Source: Ectobius pallidus (lineage: Eukaryota; Arthropoda; Insecta; Blattodea; Ectobiidae). Taken from it: 64,000 nucleotides of DNA. This document shows positions 21,232 through 34,500 of this stretch, in pieces (position 1 is the first letter of the stretch; each line of letters begins with the position of its first letter). Both the position numbers and the translations under genes were made by a program. The notes beneath the pieces are model-generated. The model was not told where the DNA came from. It saw only the letters and a program-made list of their open reading frames with translations, and did no database searches. The DNA lies in contig CAXKWD010000011.1 of assembly GCA_964059195.1 (NCBI GenBank), positions 16,975,478 through 17,039,477 on the forward strand, in the 5' to 3' direction.

Positions 21232-21947
21232 TTTGTTAAAATAGGTTTTCCACCTAGGTTCAATTATAAAATAATAAATACCTAACCTAATCTAAAAAGC
21301 ATACCTTATTATAATATCAAATGCATATATCACATGACCATGTAGCGCACAACTTGATACTGTATTTCACTGCATAATCATCACATGTTTTAGGCTTTTT
21401 TTGTGCGAAAACACAGTGTGACTAAAACCGTTGAGCTGAGCAATCCCGTGTACCATAAACAGATTATAGGTGTTACAGATCCCTGCAAAAACAGGAAATT
21501 CCCCCCTGCGCCTAATTCCCCGGAGACTTTCTTTGCTGTGGGGGACAGTATTATGGGAGGAGAGGCTGTAAATGATATACGTACATGAAAAAATGTTGTA
21601 AGTAAAGCTACAGAAAGCTCATATAACATTCCCATTATGATAACAATATTAACGTTATATTTTTATGATTATAGACCTGAAGATGACAAATTAATGTCGA
21701 AATGCATACTAATAGAAGAAAATAGCAACTACATTTTAGCATAAGACTTTTTTTTTACGAATTTTAAGCTCATTTTTTAACAGTTTTAAGAAATTTTAAT
21801 AGTAATTTTTATTAACTTATTGTTTTTACATAAATTTTATATTCTAGACTAGTTATAATTTGATACCATAATAAGGTATGTTTTTAGATTAGGTTAAGTA
21901 TTTATTATTTTATAATTGAGCATAGGTGGAAAACCTATTTTAACAAA
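21232..21947. mobile_element. 716-bp TIR element with about 90-bp TIRs and TA flanks
   Basis: 'tttgttaaaataggttttcc' at the left mirrors the right end. Similarity runs about 90 bases inward through 'taaaataataaatac' and 'aacctaatctaaaaa'. TA lies on both sides (21230-21231 and 21948-21949), as for Tc1/mariner-type targets. The interior includes 'gacctgaagatgacaaa' and a short open frame at 21403-21588 that I do not recognise. Confidence 0.65.
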
Positions 21948-22539
21948 TATATATACAGCTCAGTTAGAAGTATCACTCTAAACCCGATATGTAAAAAAGA
22001 ATTTAATTAACATTTTCACAAGTTAAACATCTTGTGATCATAAGAAAGTAGAAAGACATATTCTGTTCTCAGGGTCCTCTATAGTCGATGGAACTGCAGT
22101 TGTGTGGTGAAAGTTGCTTGTCTGGAAAATCAGGGGCTTATGTTTGTAGCGTCAATACAAGCCATTCCTATTCTGTCAACATTAGCCACTTCACGTCCAC
22201 CTCTAATGAATGCTATAGTTTAAAATACAGCATTTAACCTGTCAGTACACTTTTACCCAGGGAGTGGAAATAAAAGAATGACAATAGCAGGATAAACCAC
22301 CGACATGCAGTCATCTGTCACATACAAGATTGTGTGCTTAACTCCCGGATGGAGTAAACATTGACTGGGGCTCCCTGAGCAGTGCTTTTTTTTTTATTAT
22401 TTATTATTATTTTTTTTTTATTTTTTTTAATATTTTGAATGAATTTTATGGAATTGCTGTCAAAACTGAGAGCTAATTTTTTAAATTCTATCTTCATCTA
22501 CATGACCTATCTATGTACCAACTCTGAAATTAGGCCTCT

Positions 22540-22775
22540 AAACTATCTGATGTAACATTCCCTTCCCAGTTGTCCTTATGAGGTTCCTTGCACACAATCA
22601 CAGATTTTCCTAACTCAGAAAAATTTGACAAGGTACCACGAATTGAACCTGGGTCACTAAGTCCATAGTCAGCAAGGTTAACTACAAGTAGTTTGCAAGT
22701 AGTAGTATTATAATGTACAATGCAATTCAAAGACAAAGTCACCGGACTTCCACTGTGCATGGCCATAACCAGGCA
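22540..22775 (-). mobile_element. tRNA-headed SINE fragment, family B-like
   Basis: On the minus strand, 'gtagttaaccttgctgacta' and 'gacccaggttcaattcgtgg' form A- and B-box-like blocks at the usual spacing, followed by a degraded body. The head resembles family B, but the body match is weak. Confidence 0.45.
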
Positions 22776-22966
22776 TAGGGCAACTGTTTGCAGTATTAGT
22801 TTTTAGCTGCTACATTCATTTCATGTCAAGAATTAAAATAAGAAAAAATCCATATGAGAAAAGAACTCAGTTTTCTCTTGCCTTTCTTAAAATAGTTGTT
22901 AAAAATGCTTTCCCCTCTGATATGTACATTTCTCATGACGCACAAACTTCAAACTTCTAAATTCCC

Positions 22967-23173
22967 TTAACATTGATGTTTATGAAATCCAACTTCCTGA
23001 GCTAAACGCTGACTGAACTTCTTATGGCTCACTTTCATTCTCACATGAATATCGTTAAGCATTTCTTTTGTCAGAGCTCTCTTAGGACTCAGTTCCTTTG
23101 TGTTAAAACCATTCCAATAGTGCTTGTTGAGTTCACAGTTCATGGAATTTTCCTTTGAACGGCTCATTTTCAT
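22967..23173 (-). pseudogene. Relic of a helix-turn-helix transposon protein (DUF4817-like)
   Basis: A 68-residue minus-strand frame contains SPKRALTKEMLNDIHVRM and SHKKFSQRLAQEVGFHK. This matches in order the pattern LTEEKLDxI...KSLxRLAQETG found in the N-terminal DNA-binding part of mariner/Tc1-related proteins that are abundant in cockroach and termite gene sets. The similarity ends in stops on both sides, so only a short relic remains. The assignment is from memory of the pattern. Confidence 0.45.
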
Positions 23174-26100
23174 TGTTTAAAATTATCTTCTGAAAAAATT
23201 GTATGAAAGAGGCAATTGAAAATTTCAAAAGATTTTATTTTGTAAGTAATGTGCTTTCAAAGCATGTTGTTTAAAGCTGTTTAGAAAGTGGCGACATTTA
23301 TGACAACTACTTTGAGAATGGTGAGTGGAGTACTGAAATTCTATTTTCATTTGGATATTCTCTTGTGTGTATCTTTGATGAGAGATGGAATTAGCAGGAA
23401 GAGCTGAAAATTATTATGGGGAATGATCACCATATACCTGTTACTTTTGATTGCAATTCATGGTAGAAGTCTGGTCATTTCATCTTTGGTTTAAACTGTT
23501 TAACGCCTATAATTTAATAATGATATTTAATATAAAGCTGTAGACAGCATTCCTTATAATGGTCCACATTTTCTTCTCTTTGTTTTTTAGCTTAGAAAGA
23601 TTTGCAGAGAGAATATATTATGAAAGGTCTCCAGAGGCACATGTCATTTTAATTCAAGACAGCTAGACCTGTATATGCTGTGTGTTCACATGTAAGCATA
23701 CCTATTCTTAACAGTAGATTTGAAGTAGATTCTAGGTATTACAAGAAATGTCCAACATTTCTATATTCGTATTGCAACAGTATTACTAAATTTATTTTTC
23801 CTGAACATGTATTAACTTGAGTGAAGTTTGAATGTTGTGTTTAAACCCTGAAAGCAGATGGAATATTTTGATTCACGCTTATAGGCATCAGATTGGTTGC
23901 CCAAATAAACCGATTGATTCTTCCTTCTTCCTTTTGCTTTGAAGCTTCATCATGTGAACATGTTCAGTCTGTTTTCTTGGTTCTTTATTCTTCTTCAAGT
24001 TTTGTTTTGTTTAGTTGAATTTCAGTGGTAAATATGTTTTCTGAGCACTTACTTCGTTTATGTTTTAATTTTTCCTTTGTGCAATTTTACATTATATGAT
24101 TTATTGAATTTTAATTTACATGAGTTATTTTCTAGGTAAAGGTATATCTAGTTATGAAGGATGTGTGGAAATGCTATTTTAAATGTATATTCTATAAAAC
24201 AGAGGTACAAGAAACGAAGAACAAATTCTTCCCATAACATTGGTACTGAAACAAAAGAACATGCTACTCTAGTCCCTGGGTACTTACTGTACTCTTATAT
24301 CAGCAAACATGAACAAAGCGTATATATATTATTAATAATTTATCAATCTTGCCATAGTAAAATAGAATATCATATTCTGTAGGGATTTGTGGGTAGGGAA
24401 AACATGTTGTTATATATTTTTTTCATGTTGAGATTTTAGAATATTAACATAAACAAAATGTATTTAAAATTTACATTACGAATTAATCGACAATACCATG
24501 GCCAAAGGAACAAAACTTAAATATTTCGTATGGTTATCGAAATTTTAAAATGTTGTTATAATATTTTAACAAAATGTATCTTATAAAACAATATTAATGA
24601 CAAAATATGTAGTATTTACTTATTATAATTCTCTTCTATAAGTTTAATAATCAGGTTTACAGATATTTGGACTTCTTTTTGTTATGTTTTTTATTTTTCT
24701 CAGCAGGGTCTATAAACTTAATTGTAGCTCTCTTTTGTATAAATATCTTTGCAATGGTAATAATAAAAATACAAAACTATATGATTATAATACATTCACA
24801 GTTCTGCACTTCTCTTAAACAAAGTCACGAAGAGAGAAATGTCAGTTCTAACAGATATTGTGTCACCTGAGTACTCTTTTAATGCTTAATGTGGAGTCTT
24901 AGTTTAGGTACATGTCATATGCATGTATTGCAAAACGAATCGTCCACCTCTAAATGCCGAAATAATGTATTGCTTTAAGCAGTGTGTGTATGTGTTTTTA
25001 TTTTTTAAGAAAAAAGGTGGTGGTACTCACCGAAACTTTTAAGTTGAATCCACAGGAAGCTCCCATAGTTCTCCCAGATGCCATAGTCCTGAGTTAATGC
25101 CCATCATGGGTAGAATTGATTCCCTCCTGAATAGCAATAAAACTGTCGGCACCGGTACTTGTGACGTTTTGTTCACATTCGCTTGGTTTACTGCTTTGCA
25201 GATTTATGAGATACTTCAAAAGCATTGTCGTGCTTTCTTTAATTGTGCCCCAGTACAAAATAATTACTTATTTTACTCATTTCACTTCTCTACTCATGAA
25301 CCACGTGCACCCCTTGTTCCTACAATCGTACTAAACAACTATGAACTCGCCTCTGCAGCACAAATTAATTGTTTATGCTTTTCAAATTATGTGTAAACAA
25401 CGAATGTGATTAAATTTAAACATGCACTAACCTCTGATTAACTATAGTGGTTAGCTATTTACTACTTTCCTTTACTATGTTAGCATTAACTGCACTTGGT
25501 ACAGTATGGATACCGTTAAAGTGTCCTTGACCACAGGAGCAGTTTGTTTCCTGAGGGCTGGGAAAACCAACCCTCAACTCCCTTGCAGTCCAGTAGCCAT
25601 GGCAATTTACAGAAACTGTCATGTCAGGTGTGTAGAAATCCATCAAAAGTAAACAAACAAGCTTGATTTTAAGCAATAGGCCTTCACTTTATAGAAATTT
25701 AGATAGGAATATTCCGAATAATATCTATTTTTTTATTTTAAAAAGGTGCCGGTACTGCATACCATTGCCTACCGCCACAAAAAAGCACTGGCTTTATGTC
25801 ATGTTACATGTGAGTCAGTATTTGTAGCTTCTTCCTATGTTTGCTCAAACCTTATCTTGGTAGACATGATACCCTCCATTACTCAGGTGTTGACTGTTTT
25901 TACACACAAAATGATTACCTGGGTAACCAACATTCCCCACAAATTACCCTTACAATACAATGTGAGGGTTTAAACCATATGTTGGTAAATTCAAATGAAG
26001 CTGTTACTATACTGTCTGTAAACATATTCAGTTTTAAATAAAAAGACTCCATTCAGTGAGTGTGTGAAATTTTCATTTTAATGTAACGTAATGTAATGTA

Positions 26101-26399
26101 ATTAAAATCCCATTAAATTCTAAACTGCAAAAAGAAGTAATATGTCAATATTTTCTAAATTATTTCGGGATAGGGAAAGAACTTTTAAAATTTACAGATT
26201 AAATAAATATTTTTTATTCCTTCCTGACAAGTTTATCTTCTACATGGTGAAAGAATCCATTCCAGAAATGGGGACACCTTAAAAGCAGTTTCCTGATCCC
26301 TAAGGGTATGGTATTATTGAAAGTTAATGTCCAACAGAGGATCAACGCCAAGTGCAGACCTATAGGTCTTCCATTGTGAAAAATATATAAAATTGTAAT

Positions 26400-26735
26400 A
26401 AAGTATGGTAAATTAACTATTCCCTGTCACTACATCTCGTGGTGGGACAAGGCATACCATGTGACTACTGTGTCCCCAGCCTTCGTAATTCAACATTATT
26501 GGTAGAGGGCAGGATTTGGGGAGGAGTATGGTCAGCATGCTGACACCTAAAGTCTTTTTGACCAGAGCCACTACTCTTTTATCAAGTAGCTCCTTAGTTG
26601 TCTTCAAAAGGCTGAGTGTACTCCTAGACCTTCCTACCTAAAAAAATCTGAGGAAGTACCTGGTCAGTTAAATCCTGGTCAGTAATCCAAAGTCAGCAAT
26701 GCTAACCACTAGATCTCATAGATGGTGAAAGTACA
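26400..26735 (-). mobile_element. SINE family B, minus copy
   Basis: On the minus strand the head reads 'gatctagtggttagcattg' and 'ctgaccaggatttaactgac'. The body has 'aaggagctacttgataaaag', 'tcagcatgctgacc' and 'ccaataatgttgaattacg'. The order is the same as in the copies at 34150 and 59865. Confidence 0.6.
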
Positions 26736-27564
26736 ATAAATGACTCCCAATTAGGGTCTGGAAGAATATTTGGAATGAGCCTGGGTAGAGTCTTGAGAAT
26801 CTACTGGTCTCGGCACCTGTGTACCATGCTGAAAACCTAGGTTTAGTTACTGTTCAGGACAAATTTCCTCTACAGTATTCATTGCAGATTGTACTCAGAG
26901 GTTGTAATTAGGGTTGAGTTTCTACCTTCAAATCTCAGACTCCGGTCCCACCACTTAAAGACACTTTTGGGGAACCCATGCTGAAGATTCTTACCCAGAA
27001 AAAACTATTGCCCTGAGTTGGATATAAAGCCATGAATCTTAGATATAGATGCCAGCATGCAGAACTGAGACTATACAGAATAATGTAAAATAGCTTCACT
27101 GTGTAAACTTCCAATATATTTTTGAAGTGAGACTATTATCATTTTTATTTACTTGCAAATATAAATTATGTGTTAACTCTACTTTAAAAATGAATGAATG
27201 AACGAATAAATATACTACTACAACAAAGAAGCAGCAAATTTGTTTCCTCAAAATAGAAAATTAAATTCTTCAATATATTACATATGGATTTCTAAAATTT
27301 TTCCTTAGAGACCTTGTAAAAATCTAAATTGTAAGATTGTAACCATAGGTACTCCCTTTAGCTAAATAATGTCTATGTGCCTTGCTTTACCACATCCATA
27401 ATCTTATATCCTTACCTTAATCTCTTTCCTAGAGAACCTACAATTGTGGAGATGAAAAAAAAAAAATGGCTGAGATTTTCCTGATTCCAAACTGTTCCAA
27501 ATATCCAGAGAAACACTGCCTGATATTCTTCTTGCAGATATGATTCAAATGGAGATACTTGCTC

Positions 27565-28558
27565 AGGTAACCATAATATCTTTATTGAAAATAATATTTA
27601 CAAGTGATTTACAAAGAAAAATGTGACTTCTAGTATAAATATATTATCAATACATGCAAGTATTCTATATGTTATTAATTAATTAATGCAATATTTCAAA
27701 TTACAGATCACATATTTCTTCTGTAAATATAAATATTACACAAGTGATGTGATTATGATCAGTCATAAACAGCCATGTAGTATACAAATAAGAAATAATT
27801 ACTGATAAATAGGAAATGTGTATCAAACGTGCAAACTGCCTTTCTTCTATTTACCTGTGGCATTTTATTATACAAAGCATTCCATGTTATTAACCCCAAC
27901 CCTGGTTCAACTTGCAAAAGCTGACATTTGCATGTTCCTTCCCACCAATGTAGCGCCCATACCATTGGTTACGTCATTGTGTCTAGTAACATTTCCTGAT
28001 AGGATAACTAAAGTATCCCATAAATATCATTCACTTCAAAATCACTTCCTGCTACAAATCTCACTCTAACCCATGTTAGTGTACTTAAAAATATATGTTC
28101 ATGCTCTTGAAATTTTAATTAGTCGAGTATACAATACACCTTCATTTACAAGTACTGAGTTTTACTTCTGGAAAGATGGGTAACTTAAGTTATTCAGTGG
28201 GTCATATTTTTAAAATACTTTCTGATTTTTAATGTACTAAGATATTTTATCTGTAGTTTAAACCTTTAACTTGCGCGTAAATCAACCATGCTAAATTAAT
28301 CTACTGGTGCTTTGGTGATAATACTTAAATGATATAAGAAGTTGCTGAATTGCAAATTCAAAATGCTTCTTGTCATCCTTATAATGTACCAGTAATTGTT
28401 GAATAGGTTCACAATATATTTTACTAAATTAATTGCTAAATTATCTTGATGCCCTATAACTGGAAACAAAAATAACATGAAAATATTGACAGTGTGGTAT
28501 GTTGCTTATGTTATGGTTGTGCGATAAACTGTCTTTCATTGACTACCACGTGCCTTCT
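27565..28558 (-). other. Probable 3' UTR of the c'' gene with AATAAA signal
   Basis: On the minus strand an AATAAA hexamer lies at 27586-27581, about 1 kb after the TAA stop, in AT-rich DNA without repeats that I recognise. It would give a 3' UTR near 990 bases. Other hexamers are possible, so the end is uncertain. Confidence 0.4.
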
Positions 28559-28573
28559 TTATATTCTGGATGT
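28559..28573 (-). CDS. VhaPPA1: V-ATPase c'' terminal coding exon (15 bases)
   Basis: An acceptor with a T-rich tract (ttttatttcgtttcag) is followed by ACA TCC AGA ATA TAA, giving TSRI and stop. Family members continue after the last helix with TS(R/K) plus a few residues, so this fits exactly and in phase 0. The product therefore ends GVYM-TSRI, a few residues shorter than relatives that end in KMGD or similar. The exon is far too short to be seen by ORF length and was found from the frame and splice signals. Confidence 0.75.
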   Translation of the reverse strand, partial: TSRI

Positions 28574-31500
28574 CTGAAACGAAATAAAACCAAAAAAATT
28601 TAACAATAAATTGTATTTCTTAAACATTTGTGACACTGCTTTTTCAAATGTGTGATCTCGGAACTAAGGTCTGTAAGGCAGTACTTCAATGGGGAGAATA
28701 GCAGATATCTTAAAGATAGTGATGTTTCCTTCCCTCAATGAGACCTCGTTAACCTGAATGATCTAATAGCAGTGCTTTAGTTGGGCCGGTACGCACCGGT
28801 ACTGTGTACTGGTATAAAATTATTTTCCTTCTACCTTACCGGGAAAAATATGTGCTCCGGTACGTCGTACTGGCAGTACAGGAACGATATTGTCCTAAAA
28901 TACGTATTAAATGTCCAATTCACGAGAGTGTATTTGTTAATAATGACAAACACTATTAAATTCGCAATGGATATGCGTTCTATGGAAGGTGAGTACCCCC
29001 ATAAAATATTTTCCAACTAAAGCACTGTCTAATAGTAACAATAGAATAGAACATTTATTATCAAACATCTTTGTACATAATACTGTTCGTGTCTTACATG
29101 TCTTAGTTACATGTCGAGGACTTGTGGGTTCCCTAACCCTGCAGTGGTTGTGCAGCGTCTGAGAGACGCCATACTGTATTATTTTCGTAATTGCAAGATA
29201 GTTTGTAAGCCCCTTGTACTGACCTTCCATGTACCTTTCAAACTTACCTTCATAATTAACATATTGAAACGTAAGCCCACCAGTTTTAGTCTAATTGTTG
29301 TGAAGTTAAGTTATTGTTGCGGAGTTATCTTTGGCATCTGAGAGACGCCACGTGACCTTTACCATCACAGAGATCATCATCGCAGTAAATACCGATTTCA
29401 TTATCGTAGAATGCAAGGTTTTGTGATGAAAATGATCTTTCTCATACTTTTATGGTTGAAAATAAATGGATTGAAGAGGCTATCTTGAGAATACTAATGA
29501 TTGGAAACTTGTGCAGAGTTTACTAGACAAAGCAGATGATTATCATCATGAGGACTCGTTAACCTGAATGATCCCCCAGTTCTGTCATGGTTTGAACCCA
29601 TGAACCTTGATTATTTCAATATTATCTGGAACTTATAACTTTTAGACGGCCCATCCTTTTTTGGAGTCAGCTGTACAAGGTTGGCTTTAGTCAACCCTTT
29701 GATACACCCCTAACTTGCATATGCATATGTATTCTACCCGATGTAGCATTTTTTATTCCACCATTGCCTTGTAAATTCTCTCCAACCACATAACTGGTAT
29801 GGGTCTAATAGTAAGCATTGTAATTGCTCGATCACTGATTATTTTCAAGGTTTCATTTTTAGTGGAGATTTAGGTAGACCTCTCTAGCATTTCTATATGA
29901 TATCAAGATTAGCCTACTAACTTACCATATAAACTCCAACAATAAGTCCAAATAAACCAATGGCACTAGCAAAAATCTCTATAATGAGTATTTTTACAAA
30001 AAGGGAAGAATTTGCAGCATCTGATATTGCAGCAGCAGAACCTGTAAGTGAAAAACATTTATAAACAGACTGCAGGATATTCATTCAGCTTCAAGAAAAA
30101 TAATTAAAAGTAGATATCCAATTTATCAGGGCCAATATTGTAGATCATTTAGCATATGATTCATGAATTTTTCTTGTGTGTAAAAAATATAATGTAGTTT
30201 GATATGTACAGTTGAGGAATTAACCATATTGAATGAATGAATGAATGAATGAAGGAAAGAGCTCTTTCATTTTTGCTTACCAAGTTCAATTTTCATGCAC
30301 ATACTACATACAGTTCATAAAAAGTGAATAAGTTGAATAAAAGTGTCCAACTGGAAATCAGTGCCGCAGTTTCGAAAATAGAGTTTGTTTTTGCTTATTG
30401 CATTGGGTTTTTCTTTTTTTAATTTAAAAGCTATGTTTATTTTTATATGTAATGGTAAGAAATTTCCTCATTCATTTTACAATTAACTTGATTTAAAAGT
30501 TTGAATTGCAGTAGACATAATGCTAAATGTTCCCTTTGAATCATCTTTGTTAGGAATAAACTTGATTGGATATTACCAGAATCATTTGAGCAAGTACGCT
30601 GAATTCATGGGAAGAGGATGTGTGTAAATTTTGCAATAATCTCATTATTTTCATTTAATATTGTCACATAATAACGAGAAATGGGGAAACAGTTCTTTAT
30701 TAACTTCTGTAAACGTTTCTCATTTTAACAAGATCTGTACATTGGAGTGGTGTTATTATCACTTAAGGGCTCCATCCAAATATTAAGAAACACCTGTACA
30801 ATAACAACAATTAAGCTGAACAGGTTTCCTTTCTTCAATTTTAATGGTTTTACTACTGATTATTTTAATTTTCCTGTCATTATTGAATCATTAATGATCT
30901 AACTGAAAGCTTGTAATTTTTGTGTAAGTGTATATTTTGTTGAAAGATATTCTTTGTCTGCAAGGCAATCTGCGTTGTGCAGAAAGATTATATAAATAAA
31001 TTTATCAAATTAGCTTGCCCAAATAAGTAAATTTCACCCATTTAAGTTTCCACTGCAGAAAATAATATATAATTTTACAGTTTTGAATTATGTTATAATT
31101 TAATTATATTCAAATTAGAGCTTCAACAATTTACCTTTAATCATGTATGCTGTAACACCATACCTTAAAAGTATATGCTCGGTATCAGTTGGACTATAAA
31201 TAAATAAAAAAATTATTATTTATGCACTCAGCACTTACCTACAGACCCGACAGCAAGTCCACAGAACAGATCAACCATTCCCACGCACAAGCCAGCCCCA
31301 AATGTGACGTAGCCTGCCATTGTTTTCGATATATGCTGTTCCTCTGTACCACCTGCTGGTTCTTGCTACAAGATAACAGTATGTTGAAATAACATGAAAG
31401 ACCCAATTAAATTTCAGTTCATAATATGTATTCTTTCATTAAGTAAAATTATCCCATGGATAGATTCAAGTACAATTTAGTTTTTTAGAAATAGTAGAAA

Positions 31501-34500
31501 TGACCACTACTGTTTTCAGTTCTACACCGTATCCATTATTTTCATCATTATGATCATTACTAGGGGGCGGATTTCTATGACCTAAAAAATAGGATATATG
31601 CATGCATTTATGACCTAAAAATACATTAAAATATGACCAATAAAATTTAAAATATGACTTTACCACTTACACGTATCTTTATATTTTTTTTAAGTTTCAT
31701 TACAATTAATTTTATTAAAATATAATGTTAATTATTTAAAATATCTGTAAATTCTCAAAAAGTATCAGTATAATGCAAAATTTACAAAATATAATATGAA
31801 ACTTCGAAATTTCTTTAATATGCACACAAATATGCCAAAAATATGACCTAAATATGCATATTCATACTAAATATGCTACAATAGTTGAAAATTTCCTAAG
31901 TATGCAGTTATATGCACAATAAAAGTAGTTCCATTTTCACCAGGATGCTTTGAATCAGGTTTAAATCAGTCGGAAACCTGAAATAATGCAAAGGGGAAAA
32001 ATATGACATGTCATAAAAATCTGCCCCCTAATCATTACTATGTCCTATCATAAGCATATCATCATCATCAACATCTAATTGTGAATATTGTCATCAGTCA
32101 TTAGTATGGTTACATTTGATGACTTCATTATCATTGATTTTTCTGTATTTTCATCATTTTATTATCCTTGTCTTCATCATCTTAATCTTTGTCGTTATTC
32201 AATCAAGGACAGTGAGAGGGTTTTATGCAGAAATCTACCTTGAATTTTTGTTGGCAGAAATAGTTTGCTGTAACAAGACCACTTGCTGAAAATTAGCTGC
32301 TTGTTTTCACTGTAAGGCCATGTTATTGAAGTGGAAATCCTGAATAGCATGACAATAAATCGCACACACCTGTTAAACTCTGCTTTAGCGCTCAGCAATG
32401 AGTGAGTGTGTTATACTGCAGCATAACGCAGCCCAATCAGTAGCAACTTGCAGTGCTTTATTTTATTTTTTTTGTGCCAGTACAGTCTGGTACCGGTATG
32501 CATGCCAGTAAAATTTTTGGGTACATTTTTTCAATGCACTTAATTTCTACAAAAAATTTCCAATTCTGCTGGCGAATGTGAATGAGACTTTCCAAAATAA
32601 AATTAATATACGCTCCAACAAGAGCTTCTCTACATCTCAAGACGATCAATATGCTTATATTCACTAAGCTGATCAATCCTTCTGTACATTTTTTCGGCCT
32701 TTTCCTAGTTCCTTAAGGGCAAACACCTAGCAATTAATGCAAACAGCAAGGAAAGACATGTGGAGATGGACATAGCAGCGACTAAATCACAGTTGGGAAA
32801 CTGTATAATATAAGTATGTTACTGAACTTATTTATTTTTAAACTTGGCTCTTAAATAATGGGGTAAGAAAACAGAAAATCCTACTAATGTCTCTTCCTAA
32901 TTCCTGTCCAATATTTCTCCATTTAATGTTTCTCTTCTTGTTGAATGCGTGGGAAAGAAGTAATATTGATAATAATAGGATTTTGCCAATGACAGTGTAC
33001 TGGTAAATGTTTTTCTAGAAAGCAAGCACTGGCTACTTGTATCAATGTCCTATATTTGTTAGAATCATTCAGGGTTATGTATTTTGAGTAGTTCTGATGG
33101 AAAAAGGCAGCTGACATTTTGCATATGGTCTTGTTATACCATATTAATCCTTCCTTCAAAATTTCAAGGTGAGTTTGGTATGAAGGTTTTGACACTTTCC
33201 GTTTTAGTCACCTTCATTGTCAAAGTCTTCATTGTTGAAGTCATCAATATCACCATCAGTATTTGTATCTTACATCAAGAATTCCTGTTCCAGAAAGGAC
33301 AATGGCGGTAATGAGGCCATAGATAGCGACTGCTTCACAGAATATAACTGAGATTAAGTTCTTTGTCCTGATGCGAGGAGCTTTCACTCCTCCACCGACA
33401 ATGCTGGCTCCTGTAGTATAGATCCCCCTGAAAGTAAATTGAGAGTTAGAATAGAGGGAAATTGATCGTTTGCTAGCTATTTTTCTAAACCCATAGTAGA
33501 GATGAGAAGGTATTACTTACAAAGCTGCACCAGCAACAGATAGTCCAACGCATAGGCCTATTCCTGTTGCGCCCCACATAAATGGACTGGTCTCTGTGAG
33601 GAACCTTAGAAAAGAAATTCCATGTTTTAAGCATTCAGCTATTTTGTCTACAGTACCTAGGTTTAAATCGGCTGTGGTGGTCTAGAGGTAGCGTGCCCAC
33701 CTCTAGATCCGAAGGTCGCAGGATGAAACCTGGCCACAGTCGATGGGTTTTTCAGGACGTAAAAATCCTGGGCACGGAGTTCTCCGGGAGGGACTTTAAA
33801 TTGTGGGGCCTGTGTTGTAGATTTACAGCACGTAAAAGAACTCCAAGCCTAAATTAGAGCCTCTGGACAAAATTTCTCAGCCCTTTCACGTCCAAGTATA
33901 CCTTAGTTTCTGGAGGGGGTTAAGGGGCGATGGGCTTACCACCTGTCCCTCTGCCCTCTCTAGGAAAATAAGCATAACAAAATTCACATCGGTAAACAGA
34001 AACCTACACTTGGAGGCCCTTCACCCCAACATGGGGGCACAGGATTCGAGAGACCTAGATATAAGGGATTTTACCAGCTTGTTACCATATCACCTGTAAA
34101 ACACCAGTTCGATCCTCTGTGCCTGTTATTATTAAGTTCTTCTGTGCTAGTATTATCCCCCTACGTGGTCTTGTGGTTATCATTGCTGATTACAGCCCTA
34201 TTCGGTCTCCTTGGATTTTTCTGCGATATGGAGTTCGTGAGGAGAACTGAGAAGCTACTTGACACAGAAGTAGTTACTCCATTACAAAGTTCATCAATAA
34301 CGAACGTGGGTGTTGGCACGCTGAGTACTTTCCCACCAATCCTGCCATCTGCCAAGTCATAGGACAGATGAAGCAGCGGTTGGGTAGTAGGCCTTGTCCA
34401 CCATGGGATGTAGTGCCAGAGAATTAGTACAGGCTAATCTCGTTAACCTAGTAAGCTTGTCATGCTTTTGGTCATAGGAAAATCATCTATTCAACTATTT

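Larger units (their letters stand above)
22000..27560. other. Intergenic region between convergent genes
   Basis: AT-rich DNA holding the SINE-like copies at 22540 and 26400 and the transposase relic at 22967. The remaining open frames (for example 24161-24870 and 25097-25973) have no recognisable motif and a composition like their surroundings. I see no further gene. Confidence 0.55.

Noticed and set aside
29917..29925. Reading the c'' protein through the donor to TAG
   Set aside because: The strong gtaagt donor and the in-phase TSRI exon behind a good acceptor fit the family better.
32450..32740. Second full copy of the 28770 MITE
   Set aside because: Only the left tip and some ccggta blocks match; no right end or duplication was found.
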